Shown here piece after piece: positions 43,758 to 56,390 of a stretch of DNA of 64,000 bases. Each line of letters begins with the position of its first letter. Position 1 is the stretch's first letter. This stretch comes from Thinopyrum elongatum (lineage: Eukaryota; Streptophyta; Magnoliopsida; Poales; Poaceae). The position numbers were made by a program, and so were the translations under genes. The notes beneath the pieces are model-generated. The model saw nothing but the letters and a program-made list of their open reading frames with translations. It had not been told where the DNA came from and did no database searches. The DNA lies in the NCBI GenBank assembly GCA_011799875.1, contig CM022303.1, forward strand, positions 62,763,202-62,827,201, given 5' to 3'.

Positions 43758-46700
43758 CTATTTGGTGAGGACTTCTGTGTAGACAATATTCTTTGTGTAT
43801 GTCTTGCTTGCACTGATATTCTTATTCTTGTTCTTGTTTTTCTTCTCCTCCTTTGTGTATGTGTCAATTGTACTGATCTTCTTATTCTTCTCCTTGTTCT
43901 CATCATGTGTACCTGTTAGTACCTTTATGTTTGCTATCGTGGTCGCTCTAGAAAGTGCAACATATAGTTGACCATGTGAGAATACCGGTTCAGGCAGGTA
44001 GATGCCGACATTTGCTATTGTCTGACCTTGTGATTTGTTTATTGTCATTGCAAAGCTGAGCCTGATTGGAAATTGTTTCCTCTTGAAACTAAATGGGAAC
44101 ATGTCATCATCAGAGGGGCATAATGGTATCCGAGGCAAGAAAACTCGCATTCCAGAGTGCTGCCCTACCACAATCTCTGCATCAACTGCATTTTTCTGGA
44201 ACCCACGTACGACCAACCTTGTGCCATTGCATAGTCCATTAGCGGGGTCAATATTCCTGAGCAGTATGATTGGACAATTTATTTTGAGCTTTAGCATATG
44301 TGGAGGCAATCCATTTGGGGTGAGTGTGTTTAGGAATTTTGGTGGATAGTAGTTATGCGGGTCGTCTTCTACAGAATCGAAGCTGTGGTACACCATCTCC
44401 TCCCCTTGAAAGCGATCAATCATTTTTAGGTTGATTTTGTCTACGCAGCCGTTTCTTGTGGATAAAATTGCTCTTGACGTGATGTATTTTGGATCTTTTA
44501 GGGAAGCAGGTCGGTAGATACTGTCAATGAGTCTATCAAGGCCATTATCATCTGCCTTATTTGGCACACATATACTTGTAGGTAGAAGTATTTCACCACC
44601 ATCATTTGTCTCCTCGGTTCCGTTTCCAACGCGTAGTAGGTATTCTGTGAACCATGGGTCGTTTGGAGCCCTCATGTTGCGCACAAGCTTCAATTGATGC
44701 ATGCAATTCCAGAGCTCGGACCTGCGTAGTGATGCATCTACTATCTGGGCTCTTGTTCCCTTTCGGACAACAGGGAGCACTTGCCTAAAATCTCCACCAA
44801 ACACGACCGTTTTTCCACCGAATGGAAGATCTGGTTTGTCCATTATGTCTCGCATGCTTTTGTCTAGTGCCTCCACTGTCTGCCTCTTAGTCATAGATGC
44901 TTCGTCCCAGATTATTAGTGATGCTGCTTGGAGTAGCTTGGCTGTCCCACTTTGTTTTGTGAACCCACAAATATCTCCATCATCTATTCTTAATGGAATC
45001 TTGAACCTCGAGTGTGCGGTCCTCCCTCCGGGCATTATGGAAGCAGCAACACCTGAAGTGGCCGTTGCCACAGCAATCTTGCCTTGTCCGCGTATTGTGG
45101 CCAAGAGAGCCCTGTAAAGAAAAGTTTTTCCCGTGCCTCCCGGTCCATCGACAAAGAATATGCCTCCTCTTTGGCTATCAACTGTGGTTAGGATTTTATC
45201 ATAGGCTTTCCTCTGCTCGTTGTTTAGGTTCTTATGCAAAGATGCGTCCTCAAGGTCTACCTCGATTGAGGTCTCCTCTATTATCTCCCTAGGTACATCA
45301 TTTGTTGTGTCATGCTGTTTGTCAATCTTTGGAAGAGGAAACGATTCTATGTCTTTTCCCATTGAGTGCAAGATGTCCCTGATATTTTTCAGCACCATCT
45401 GTTCAACCGTGTGCTTGCATTTGCAATTTATATTGTAGTCTTCTGACATTGCCTCGAGGTGATTGTTCCAAAGGCTACGGACGTCGTTGGGCATGCAAAA
45501 CACCAGGATTGTCGTGAATAGCCTTCGTAGCGATGAGGACACTTGGAACAACTCTGCTTCTGTCATGGAGTCATCCAGTGTGTTGTCTGCCTCAATGAGC
45601 CCCCTTTTTTCTGCAGCTTCACGGAAGGTTGGCATTACTTGTCCATCAATTGTTCGTAGGCCTTCGTAGCTGGTGGCGCCTGTCACGTGGTTTAGGAGAA
45701 CCCGAAGATAGTATCGTTCTCCTTCAGCCGGGTGTGCTGAGATGATCCTGCCAACCTGGGACAGAGCGGCTCGTTTCCTCTCTTGCCAAAACTTCCCTCG
45801 TCTTTGCCAAGTATAATATTCTGGAAAGTCCCTGTATAGTATGCCGCGTGCTTTCACATGTAAGTTGTTTGCTTCAAAGTATGTTGTCAACATTGATTTT
45901 TTGGTGCCATCACGGTCGATAATATTTTTTATTTTTTCCTTGCCATGATATGAAACCATGTGCATATTTGGGAGATGTAGTTGCAATTGCAAGACTGGTG
46001 GGTGTATTTTGCTTAGTTCGAAGCCATATATTCTCCACAATGCTTCTGTAGGTGTCACCCACCGTGCGTCTCTGTATTGTCGAATCTCGTCAATTTCCAC
46101 TTCGTCTACTTTGTCAGTTACAAATGCTCGGTCATGACCCTTGTACATGAACTTGAACAGGTACTTAACGGCTTTAATGCTTGAACATATCTCAACATTT
46201 ATGTGGCAGTTGAGCATCCTTAATAGATAGGGATTGTAAGGAACCACCCACCTATTGTCGAGTTTCCAATTTCGGACAATTTCGGTACTGCCGTCATTGC
46301 GTCTCCTATAGAGCGGGTAGCAGCCCTTGCCTTGAATTGTAGTTTCATTAAATGGCATTGGATAATTATTCTTGCATGACGGACGATTTTTTGTGCATGG
46401 AAATTTTTTATTCAATGCACCACAAGGACCATGTATCATATGTTTGATTACCATTTTGTATAGCTCTGGGTACTTGTGCTTGTTAGGGAGCTCAGCAGAG
46501 ATGATTCTGTCATACTGTTCCGGACATGTGTACTTGTATTTTCCGGTCATGGTGAGCAAAAAGTGAGCATGGGGTAATCCCCACTTTTGGAACTCTACGA
46601 CATATGTATATGCCTTAACCTTTCCAAGAATGGTCTTCTCAAATAGTTGCTTCTTCATTTCTTCCAACTTCGCCCTAAAAACACGAACGACAATATCTAG

Positions 46701-49279
46701 GCGATCTTGTGGTGTTTCTCCAGACTGTAGTTCACGTGTGATCTCTTCCCATTTGGGGTTGCAGGTCATTGAGAGGAATATGTCTGGCTTTCCATATTTT
46801 CTAACTAAAGCCATAGCATCTTGATACCGGCGAAGTTTATCTCGTGGCCCTCCAATAAATGACGAGGCAAGTACTGTCCGTTTTCCGACTGCATTTCCCT
46901 TTTGTTCTCCAGCTTGAATATTGTCTACAAGGTCTTGGTATAGATCTGCCCTTATTTCCTTTTGATGATGCCACATGTAATCCAGTCTGGAGTTTTCAAT
47001 CTTGATGTATGTATCTACAGCAAACTGTTGGAAAAGCCGTCCGCCGTGCAATATTGGGTTGAATATGTTTGGTCGTGTATGGAATTTATAGCAGTAGTAT
47101 TCTCTCATGGTTACCCAGAGGCCATTGACTGGATCTGTGCAAATATTGGAACATAAAAAGTTAGTTGGATACGTAGAAGTATACCATATATGAAAGTTGA
47201 ATTTTGAAGGGAACAATGTATGGAATTTTTACATGGGTCGTCGTCATTGCTGACATCATTAGCACCAACATCTTCCTCGGGTGTATCCTTCTTTGGGATT
47301 TTCCTATGCCAACCCAGTTCAGCTCTTGGAAAGAATAGAGGATACGACAATGGATCATAGCATCCATAATATGATCTAATGTGCTCGGTTTCGTTGTTGT
47401 TCCTATGTAGTAGTATTACATTCTTGTCATAAGTATTTATTTTTTCATTTCCTTCAACCAACACTGAAGCTACCTCTGAAGTGACTGGTGCATTGTATGT
47501 TCTCTGGTCCAATCTTTGGTCAAGGTTCAAGATGACTCTGTAGTCCTCAAGGTTTTGGACTTGTCCCAAACTCCTAAACTGATGAGAGTATGGGTTATCG
47601 CGTAGAATGTCCGTTATTATTCTGATCACATGCTTGTCTTGCTCGTACATTTCCTCGCGACAATGGCAGTATCGATGCTCTAAGTTTGGATCATCATCAT
47701 AGAAGTATAGCTCCAGATGCTTTGGATTTGACCGACTATTACCAAATGAGTGTATATTGTGATAGATCTGACCATGAGCTCGAAAGGTGTAAATACCAGT
47801 TGTTCGCATGTCAGTTGTGTCTCTATCAAGGTGGCAGTATAGACTAGTAAATGAGAAGTGTCCATTGAAAAATCTTATGTTGTTTCGAAAATGTCTTGCA
47901 TTAGAGTCGTTGCTTGTCCAAAGTCTCATGAGTTCAGGTGGTGTATCTAGATTGGCTAGTCTTATCTGTCCTTTTTTGCAGCATAACCCCTTCGATTCAT
48001 ACATAAATTTTTTCGCATTACAGAAGCTGCAATTTCGTACCATTTTGAGCATGTGTGTGATCTTTGGTATGTTGCTATAGACGAAATCATACGGATCAGG
48101 GTTGTGAAATTCCTGGTCTTCTCCAGTTTTGATTTCCACTTCTCTATCCCATTCTGGTTTGATTTATCGCATCAAAAAATTAGTAAAGGAATAATATAAT
48201 GATGCAAATATGGTTAAATTGTATTGAGCATACCTTCACCAGAGAACATGTATTCTTCCTCGTCTGTGTCTTCTTCAAATATGACTTCATCATTACCTGT
48301 GTAGTAAACTTTTATTATATATATTTTTCTTTGACTTGCATAAGAATATATATGAAATTGATAAACTTACCATGATCCTCATGGTAGATTGATTGTGTTG
48401 GTGCATCTACTTCTTTGATGGTTGCTTCTTGCTCACATATGACTTCATCATTACCTGTGTAGTAAGTTTTGACTATTATATATATAATTTTAGTATTGCA
48501 TAAAAGTATATATGAAATTTATAAACCTACCATGATCCTCATTGTAGAATGATTGTATTCGTGCATCCACTTCTTTGATTGTTGGAAACAATGAAGAGGG
48601 GATGTCTGGCCACAAAGCCACCTTACTATTATCATCACTGTAGAGTGTTTGTGTTGGTGCATCCACTTCTGTGGTGCATGGAAACATTGAAGAAGGGTTG
48701 TCTATCCACAAAAGATGGTTAGTTGTATAGACAAATGTATATTTATTTGGAATGAGGATATTATATAAAATTAAGAGTATTACCATAAATCACGACTTCT
48801 GACTCCTCTAGAGGTCCTATGTCATCTTTGCTGGTTACTGGCATGGATCCGTCTTCTTGTGATGTTACAGAAACCATTTTCATCTGTCTTGTCATGAATT
48901 CTTCATTACGATAGTGTAGCGACGTTTGCCTTTTTCCTGGCGTCACATGCTTTCTATGTTTTACAGGAAACATAGAAGTACTAACTTCATGTTCGGTTGC
49001 GATATATGCAGGGTTCTCCATCGCAATTGAATATTTAGAGCGGTTCAACTCACGATTAGCTCTAATTTGTTCTATTCTAGCTTTCTTCTGTTCTGGCCGC
49101 ATAGTTGCATATTGTGATCTTTTTTTTGTCTTTTCATCTGGCTTCTTCCTTGAATCTTTATTTGTTTTGCTTCGTTGATAGGCTTCACGACGTTTTTTCA
49201 GTTTTTCTTGTTTTTCTTCATCATTCATTCTTGCATACCACTCTCTATCTCTTTTTCTTCTTTGTTCATTGGCATCCAT
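43758..49279 (-). CDS. Helitron Rep-helicase transposase (six coding exons, apparently intact)
   Basis: Exons on the minus strand: 49279-48784, 48701-48531, 48454-48371, 48296-48234, 48153-47233 and 47134-43758, every intron GT-AG, joined length 5112 nt (about 1703 residues) with no stop. The N-terminus (MDANEQRRKRDREWYARMND) is highly basic and helical, then an acidic repeated linker, then the Cys-rich Helitron N-terminal region (CSFCNAKKF, CCKKGQIRL). Rep domain: CNPKW (about 703), HUH motif GLPHAHFLL (about 764-772), two-tyrosine motif YLFKFMYKG (about 903-911). PIF1-type SF1 helicase: Walker A GPGGTGKT (about 1242), DEAS (about 1322), GGDFRQ (about 1358), KSQGQT (about 1612), YVALSRAT (about 1636). 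It nicks and rejoins single strands for rolling-circle transposition in the nucleus. All catalytic motifs are present. Confidence 0.9.
43790..43915 (-). repeat. Repeat encoding the Lys/Asn-rich C-terminal tail
   Basis: Two degenerate copies of CTTTGTGTATGT...ACTGAT.TTCTTATTC (about 43790-43840 and 43850-43905) give the TYTKEEKKNKNKN and TYTKN segments that extend the protein past the helicase domain. Confidence 0.7.
48371..48701 (-). repeat. Duplicated exon module in the Rep-helicase gene
   Basis: Exon 2 contains two and exon 3 one copy of a 20-odd residue unit: SSMFPCTTEVDAPTQTLYSD, SSLFPTIKEVDARIQSFYNE, and ATIKEVDAPTQSIYHE. Exons 3 and 4 also share their first bases (GTAATGATGAAGTCATAT) and acceptor. 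All three small exons are multiples of three (171, 84, 63) in phase 1, so copies can be added or skipped without frame loss. Confidence 0.85.
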
Positions 49280-49296
49280 CGATCCAAATGACTTGT

Positions 49297-51648
49297 CTGC
49301 ATAGAGTTTGTATAATGTAAACATTACACCCGGAAGGCTTTTCTTATATACAAATTAACATCTATTCCACTTCGGATTTTTAATTGTCTGGAAATTCCAA
49401 ATTGCTGACAATAAATTTGATTTGTGCATGGCGGGATCATATTGTTAATGAAGATGTGAAGGGTGTCGTATGGAAAGAGATAACGAACATACCTTACGCA
49501 AATCTAACTTGTTAAGCACCTTAATCGAAGCAAAGCTTGCTAGCAGAAAGGCAATGGTACAAATCTGCATGGGAGTTTGTATAATGTAAGTAGTAAACCT
49601 GCCCGCAGAAAAAAAGTAGTAAACCTGATTGGCTTTTTTTCACTGTATATACCAATTAACAGCTATTCCTCATCGGAATTTTTTTTTTGAAGGGAATTCC
49701 TCATCGGATTTTACTTCTCCGGAAATTCCAAATTGATGATGATAAATTTAATTTGTACATGGCAGGATCATACGGAGTATATTGTTCGTAAGGATGGGGA
49801 AGGATGTCGTATGAAAAGAGACAACGACCATACCTTACGTAAATCTACTTGTTAAGCACCTTAATCAAATCAAAGCTAGCTATTTGAAAGGCGACGTCCA
49901 AAAGCAACTTCTAGCACAAAGCCGACGTACAAATTAGCTAGCTAAGCCAGAGGAAACCGTTTGTATTTGTAGCAGCACCACGTGTACGTTTAGCTAATTT
50001 AGAATTCGGACTCTTGCTAACTAAAGCCAGGGGAAACCGTGTGTTTGTATTGTAGCAGCACCACGTGTATGTTTAGCTAACTAGAATTTGAACTCGTGTA
50101 CGTAGGTGACTAAATAATTAGGATTCTGATTCCTATTTTTGTAACAAATGCGTGCACTTTTGTGGTTTCAATGCTGAGATGGATAAGACTGAGAAGAGAT
50201 AGAGATGTGTGATATATTTTTTATGATTATTATTAAGAATGAAAGTTTGAGCATGCACTACCTTTACTAAATATGAACTGTTTTATGAAATTGCTCGCGT
50301 GGCATGGTCTGTGTTTGATACATGTACGACAAGTGCGGGTATATGCTCAGAGGAACGCATTCACAGGAGAATTGTCTGGTGTACCTTATACCTAGCTAAG
50401 TACAATTATGGCTTATTTTTGAAAATAAAATCATGAGTATGCACTGCCTTTACAAAATAGGTATCTTTAAATCATGGCATCAGCCACAAGAAATTTTTGC
50501 TTTAGGGACTAACTGCAGGGGTGTAATGCCTGAAAAAGACTACATGCGAGCGCACCAAAACCACCGTTTATTTATACCTCAACCTGGAGATGGATGTCGT
50601 TCCAAAAATAAATTACGTGTCACAATGTTTTGAAATAATATTCGTCGCCATCAACATATCACCAATGTTGTGTCAAGAGAGTCCACCTATTATCATATGA
50701 ACATAAATATTAGCCACGGAAATTTATTTCTGCTAACAAATTTATAAACATGAACATAAATATTAGCCACGGAAATTTATTTCTGCTACCAAATTTATAA
50801 ACATAAAATATGTATGTATGAACTGTCACCTAAAAATGGAGAGCAAATATCAACACACAATATCTTCAACTACGTCATCTCCTCCTTGTTTGTTGCTAAA
50901 ATGATCCAAAGTACCTAATTATAAATTAGAAGTTAATATACATGTATAGAACTAAGATGATTGCGAGATAACAAATTACTACCTATGGTTTCCTAACTCT
51001 ACTACCTAGGTGGTCTAAACATAGCGGACGAAATAACAGTGCATCTAATCATGCAAACTCCAATTATAGTACTAATTTTTTTCTTAATTAAGCACATCTT
51101 GCATGCCAAAATAAAATAACGCAATTGAAGGACCTTATGCTGATCTACAATATCTACAAATACTTGTTGTGCAAACTCGTCTAAACCTTAATAAACTTTA
51201 AACAGAACTACTAATTACAACTTAATGACAATACTAACAACATCGTGCATGTGAAAAGAAATACCACCGCTGGACAATGCTAATATTGATCAACAACATT
51301 TTGAACTACATCTTTTCGAAATTCCTACTATAAGTGTAACATATCTCGTCCAGTGACATTTCTAAAATTTCAGTCATACGACATGGCATAGCTAATTACG
51401 AGCGCAATACCACCTAATTTATACCGTGCATGTACAAAAAATTTGCATCTATTGGATAGCTCGTACCTTGATATTCAACTTCTTAGTTTACTTCTCACGA
51501 CAAATCCTAGTCCAAATGCTCCAAATGACTCCCCAGAATGATCAACTAATGCCTACCACAATAGCTGATACATAATTAGGGGCTAATCAAACAGAACAAA
51601 AAAAAGGCGCGCATGCGAACGAAAAACACAAAAATGTATAGATCCTAC
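49297..51648 (-). other. Probable leader intron of the Rep-helicase gene
   Basis: No coding ORF of note. A CTATGCAG acceptor-like site lies at 49297-49304 just before the start codon, and a CAAG|GTAGG donor at 51649/51648. Between them are tandem duplications: 49330-49560 resembles 49640-49890, GAAACCGT...GCAGCACCACGTGTA...TTAGCTAA (49950-50010) recurs at 50033-50090, and a 53-bp unit is doubled at 50697-50802. Confidence 0.4.
50697..50802. repeat. 53-bp tandem duplication
   Basis: Units 50697-50749 and 50750-50802 differ at one base (TGCTAACAAA against TGCTACCAAA). Confidence 0.95.
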
Positions 51649-51815
51649 CTTGATCTATCTTGTCTTCAACTAAAACATCTTCTAAATCGGCCTTCAAATC
51701 GATCAAGATCACAGTCAAAGTGGATATTTTCTTCACTTGCACATATGCTAACGGAGAGGAAACAGAGTTGAGAGAGAGCCAAGCCAACGAGGGAGAGAGG
51801 GGAAATGAGTGAGTG
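51649..51815 (-). other. Candidate non-coding leader exon of the Rep-helicase gene
   Basis: Minus-strand pyrimidine-rich 5' UTR-like sequence starting about 30 bases below a TATA-like box and ending AGATCAAG|GTAGGATC. A tiny upstream ORF of three codons (ATGTGCAAGTGA) lies within it. Assignment to the Rep-helicase gene is inference from orientation and splice sites. Confidence 0.35.
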
Positions 51816-51841
51816 TATTGCCGCTAGTTGCGAAGCGAGCC

Positions 51842-51849
51842 ATTTAAAA
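51842..51849 (-). promoter_or_regulatory. TATA-like box upstream of the leader exon
   Basis: TTTTAAAT on the minus strand, in a GC-richer context, followed about 30 bases later by CAATACACTCACTC, a plausible start region. Confidence 0.4.
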
Positions 51850-52000
51850 GCGAATAGAGGGAGGCACGGGCGCTGTCGGCACAACTAGACAACGCTTACC
51901 AACCAACGGCCGCAGTGTGCTGCCGCGTCGCGTGCAGCAGGAACAAAGGCTGCTGCCACATGCCATGGTGGCAGGCTCCACGGGAGCTCCCGTTCTGTTA
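51850..52000 (-). other. Proximal promoter region of the leader exon
   Basis: GC-rich with a palindrome TGCCACATGCCATGGTGGCA (51957-51976). The Harbinger-like element enters at 52001 about 150 bases upstream of the TATA-like box. Confidence 0.35.
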
Positions 52001-52533
52001 GGGCAACTCCAACGAACGATCCTATACGGACCTCGGTTTCCTTCGAATTTCATTCATTTGGGGTGGCAAACGAACACGCCTGGCCGCTTGCGGTCGTGCG
52101 GCCGTCGGTGCGCCCATTCGCCCTGCCGCAACCCAAACTGTTCGTTTCTTCGGACTTCAAATTTAACACAAAAAAATAAATAAACATTGCAAATAATATA
52201 AAAACATTAATATAAATATGAAAATGACCACAGTAGCCAAGTTCACTACATTAATACAAACAAAAACTTAAAAAATGTTTAAAAAAAAACTAGATAAGGG
52301 CCATCGCCGCCGCTGCCGCCATCGTCTTCCGTAGCCGCCGTCCTACTCGTCGTCGTCATTGTCGCCGGTGAGGTCGACGTATGGAGGTGGCTGCCAGAGG
52401 TGGGTTGGCGGCCCCTGCAAGGGCGGAGGCATCTGCTGTGGCGGCTGCGGTGGCGCCTGCACAACCTCTTCCCGTGGCGGGGAAGGTGACCACGGGCCGG
52501 CGTCCAGCTCAGGCGTGCATGGCACGGTCTTCG

Positions 52534-54297
52534 TGAAGGAAATATGCCCTAGAGGCAATAATAAAATTATTATTTTATATTTCCTTATTCATGATAAAGG
52601 TTTATTATTCATGCTAGAACTGTATTGATCGAAAACTTAAATACATGTGTGAATACATAAACAAATATCGTGTCCCTAGTATGCCTCTACTAAACTAGCT
52701 CGTTGATCAAAGATGGTTAAGGTTTCCTAACTATAGACATGTGTTATCATTTGATAACGGAATCACATCATTAGGAGAATGATGTGATGGACAAGACCCA
52801 TCCGTTAGCTTAGCATAATGATCGTTCAGTTTTATTGCTATTGTTTTATTCATGTCAAATACATATTCCTTCGACTATGAGATTATGCAACTCCCGGATA
52901 CCGGAGGAATGCCTTGTGTGCTATCAAACGTCACAACGTAACTGGGTGATTATAAAGATGCTCTACAGGTATCTTCGAAGGTGATTGTTGAGTTGGCATA
53001 GATCGAGATTAGGATTTGCCACTCCGAGTATCGGAGAGGTATCTCTGGGCCCTCTCGGTAATACACATCATAAGCTTGCAAGCAAACGACTAAGGAGTTA
53101 GTCACGAGGTGATGTATTACGGAACGAGTAAAGAGACTTGCCGGTAACGAGATTGAACTAGGTATGAAGATACCGACGATCGAATCTCGGGCAAGTAACT
53201 TACCGATGGACAAAGAGAATTACGTATGTTGTCATAACGGTTCGACCGATAAAGATCTTCGTAGAATATGTAGGAGCCAATATGGGCATCCAGGTTCCGC
53301 TATTGGTTATTGACCGGAGAGGTTTCTCGGTCATGTCTACATAGTTCTTAAACCCGTAGGGTCCGCACGCTTAACGTTCGTTGACGATATAGTATTATAT
53401 AAGTTATGTGATTTGGTGACCGAATGTTGTTCGGAGTCCCAGATGAGATCACGGACATGACGAGGAGTAACGAAATGGTCGAGAGGTAAAGATTGATATA
53501 TAGGACGATGGTATTCGGACACCGGAAGTGTTTCGAGGGGTACCGGGTATTTATCGGGTCACCGGAAGGGGTTCCGGGCACCACCGGCAAAAGATATGTG
53601 CCTTATGGGCCAAGAGGGGAAACGCACCAGCCACAAGGGGCTGGTGCGCCCCCATATGGGCCGGCCTAAGGAGGAGAAGGAAAGGGGAGAAGGGAAACAT
53701 AAGTGTGGATTAGGATTCCCACTTCCTTCCCTCCCCCCCCCCCTCTTTCCTTCCTCCTCCGACAAACATGGCAGGGAGGGCGCGGCCAAGGGCAGGAGCC
53801 CAAGTAGGATTCGGACCTACTTGGGGCGCCCCTTGGCCTCTTTCCTCTCCCTCCCACCTATATATATGAGGAGGGGGGCGCCTAGCACACCCCAGACAAT
53901 TGCCTAGCCGTGTGCGGCGCCCCCCTCCATCGTTTACACCCCCGGTCATATTTTCGTAGTGCTTAGTCGAAGCCCTGCGGAGATCACTTCATCATCACCA
54001 TCACCATGCCGTCGTGCTGACGGAACTCATCTACTACCTTGACGTCTTGCTGGATCAAGAAGGCGAGGGACATCACCGAGTTGAACGTGTGCAGAACGCG
54101 GAGGTGCCGTGCGTTCGGTACTTGATCGGTTGAAGCGCGAAGAAGTTCGACTACATCAACCGCGTTGTGAAACGCTTCCGCTTACGGTCTACGAGAGTAC
54201 GTAGACACACTCTCCTCCTTGTTGCTATGTATCTTCATGGATAGATCATTGCATGTGCGTAGAAAAAAATTTATTTTCCATGCAACGTTTCCCAACA
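52534..54297 (+). repeat. Copia G 5' LTR
   Basis: Starts TGAAGGAAATATGCCCTAGA and ends ACGTTTCCCAACA. The start TGAAGG replaces the usual TGTTGG of this group in both LTRs. Confidence 0.92.
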
Positions 54298-54298
54298 G

Positions 54299-54310
54299 TG
54301 GTATCAGAGC
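54299..54310 (+). promoter_or_regulatory. Primer binding site of copia G
   Basis: TGGTATCAGAGC one base after the 5' LTR, complementary to initiator tRNA-Met. Confidence 0.92.
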
Positions 54311-55534
54311 CAGGTCTATGCGTAGATGATATGCACGAGTAGAACATAAAGAGTTGTGGGCGGTGATAGTCATACTGCTTACCACCAACGTCTTATTTTG
54401 ATTAGGCGGTATTGTGGGATGAAGCGGCCCGGACCAACCTTACATGTCCACGCACATGAGACCGGTTCCACTGACAGACATGCAACTAGTTTTGCATAAA
54501 GGTGGCTGGCGGGTGTCTGTTTCTGGTACTTTAGTTGAATCGAATTTGACCGCGGTCGGTCCTTGAAGAAGGTTAAAACAGCAAACTTGACGAATCACCG
54601 TTGTGGTTTTTGCCGTAGGTAAGAACGGTTCTTGCTAGAAGCCCGTAGCAGCCACATAAAATTTGCAACAACAAAGTAGAGGACGTCTAACTTGTTTTTG
54701 CAGGGTATGTTGTGATGTGATATGGTCAAGACATGATGTGATATACGTTATTGTATGAGATGATCATGTTTTGTAAGATATCAGGCAACCGGCATGAGCC
54801 TTATGGTTGTCTCTTTATTGTATGAAATGCAAACGCCATGTAATTGCTTTACTTTATCGCTATGAGTTAGCAATAGTTGTAGAAGCAATAGTTGACGAGA
54901 CGACCACGACGCAACGATGGAGATCACGGAGTCGAGCCGGTGACGATGAAGATCATGACGATGCTTTGGAGATGGAGATCAAAAGCATGAGATGATGATG
55001 GCCCTATCATGTCACATATTTTGATTGCATGTGATGTTTATCTTTTATGCATCTTATTTTGCTTAGTACGGCGGTAGCATTATAAGATGATCCCTTCACT
55101 AAATTTCAAGGTAAAAGTGTTCTTCCTGAGTATGCACTGTTGCTACAGTTCATCGTGTTGAGACACCACGTGATGATCGGGTGTGATAGACTCTACGTTC
55201 ACATACAACGGGTGCAAGACAGTTTTGCACATGCGGAATACTCGGGTTAAACTTGACGAGCCTAGCATGTACAGACATGGCCTCGGAACACTAGAGACCG
55301 AAAGGTCGAACGTGAATCATATAGTAGATATGATCAACATAGAGATGTTCACCATTGATGACTACCCCATCTCACGTGATGATCGGACATGGGTTAGTTG
55401 ATTTGGACCACGTATCACTTAGATAACTTGAGGGATGTTTATTTAAGTGGGAGTTCTTAAGTAATTTGATTAATTGAACTTAATTTATCATGAACTTAGT
55501 CCTGATAGTATTTGCATATCTATGTTGTAGATCA
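54311..55534 (+). other. Copia G leader
   Basis: Long untranslated leader (1.2 kb) without a supported ORF, as usual for BARE-like elements. A CACGTGATGATCGG word occurs twice (about 55167 and 55373). Confidence 0.6.
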
Positions 55535-56390
55535 ATGGCCCGTGCTACCGTTTCCCTGAATTTTAATGCGTTCCTAGAGAAAGCTAAGTTGAAAGATAAT
55601 GATAGCAACTACACGGACTGGGTCCGTAACTTGAGGATTATCCTCATTGCTGCACAGAAGAATTATGTTCTTGATGCACCGCTAGGTTAAAGGCCTGCTG
55701 CAGGAGCAGAAGCTGATGTTTTGAACGTCTGGCAAGCTTGATCTGATGACTACTCGATAGTTCAGTGTGTCATACTTTACGGCTTAGAACCGGGACTTCA
55801 AAGACGTTTTGAACGTCATGGAGCATATGAGATGTTCCAAGAGTTGAAGTTAATATTTCAAGCAAATGCCCGGGTTGAGAGATATGAAGTCTTCAACAAG
55901 TTCTCTAGTTGCATGATGGAGGAGAACAGTTCTGTCAGTGAATACATACTCAAAATGTCTGGGTATTATAATCACTTGACTCAGCTGGAATTTGATCTTC
56001 CGGTTGCTTGTGTTATTGACAGAGTTTTTCAATCACTGCCACCAAGCTACAAAGACTTTGTGATGGACTATAATATGCAAGGGATGAACAAAACAATTCC
56101 CGAGCTCTTCGCAATGCTTAAGGCCGCGGAGGTAGAAATCAAGAAGGAGCATCAAGTGTTGATGGTTAACAAAACCACTAGTTTCAAGAAAAAGGGCAAG
56201 GGAAAGAGAGGGAACTTCAAAAAGAATGGCAAGAAAGTTGCCACTCCTGGGAAGAAGCCCAAAGATGGACCCAAGCCTGAAACTGAGTGCTTCTACTGCA
56301 AAGGGACTGGTCACTGGAAGCGGAACTGCCCCAAATATTTGGCGGATAAGAAGGATGGCAAAGTGAACAAAGGTATATTTGATATACATG
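55535..56390 (+). pseudogene. Copia G gag
   Basis: Starts MARATVSLNFNAFLEKAKLK. Two in-frame stops, TAA at 55688 and TGA at 55739, interrupt it; the same frame then runs on through the copia gag domain (FQELKLIFQANARVERYEV, LPPSYKDFVMDY) to a basic linker and the CCHC zinc knuckle CFYCKGTGHWKRNC at 56288-56329. A frameshift near 56380-56400 separates it from protease. Confidence 0.85.

Noticed and set aside
51957..51976. TGCCACATGCCATGGTGGCA palindrome as a transposon terminus
   Set aside because: No target duplication or second copy; the real element boundary, with TTA duplication, is at 52001.
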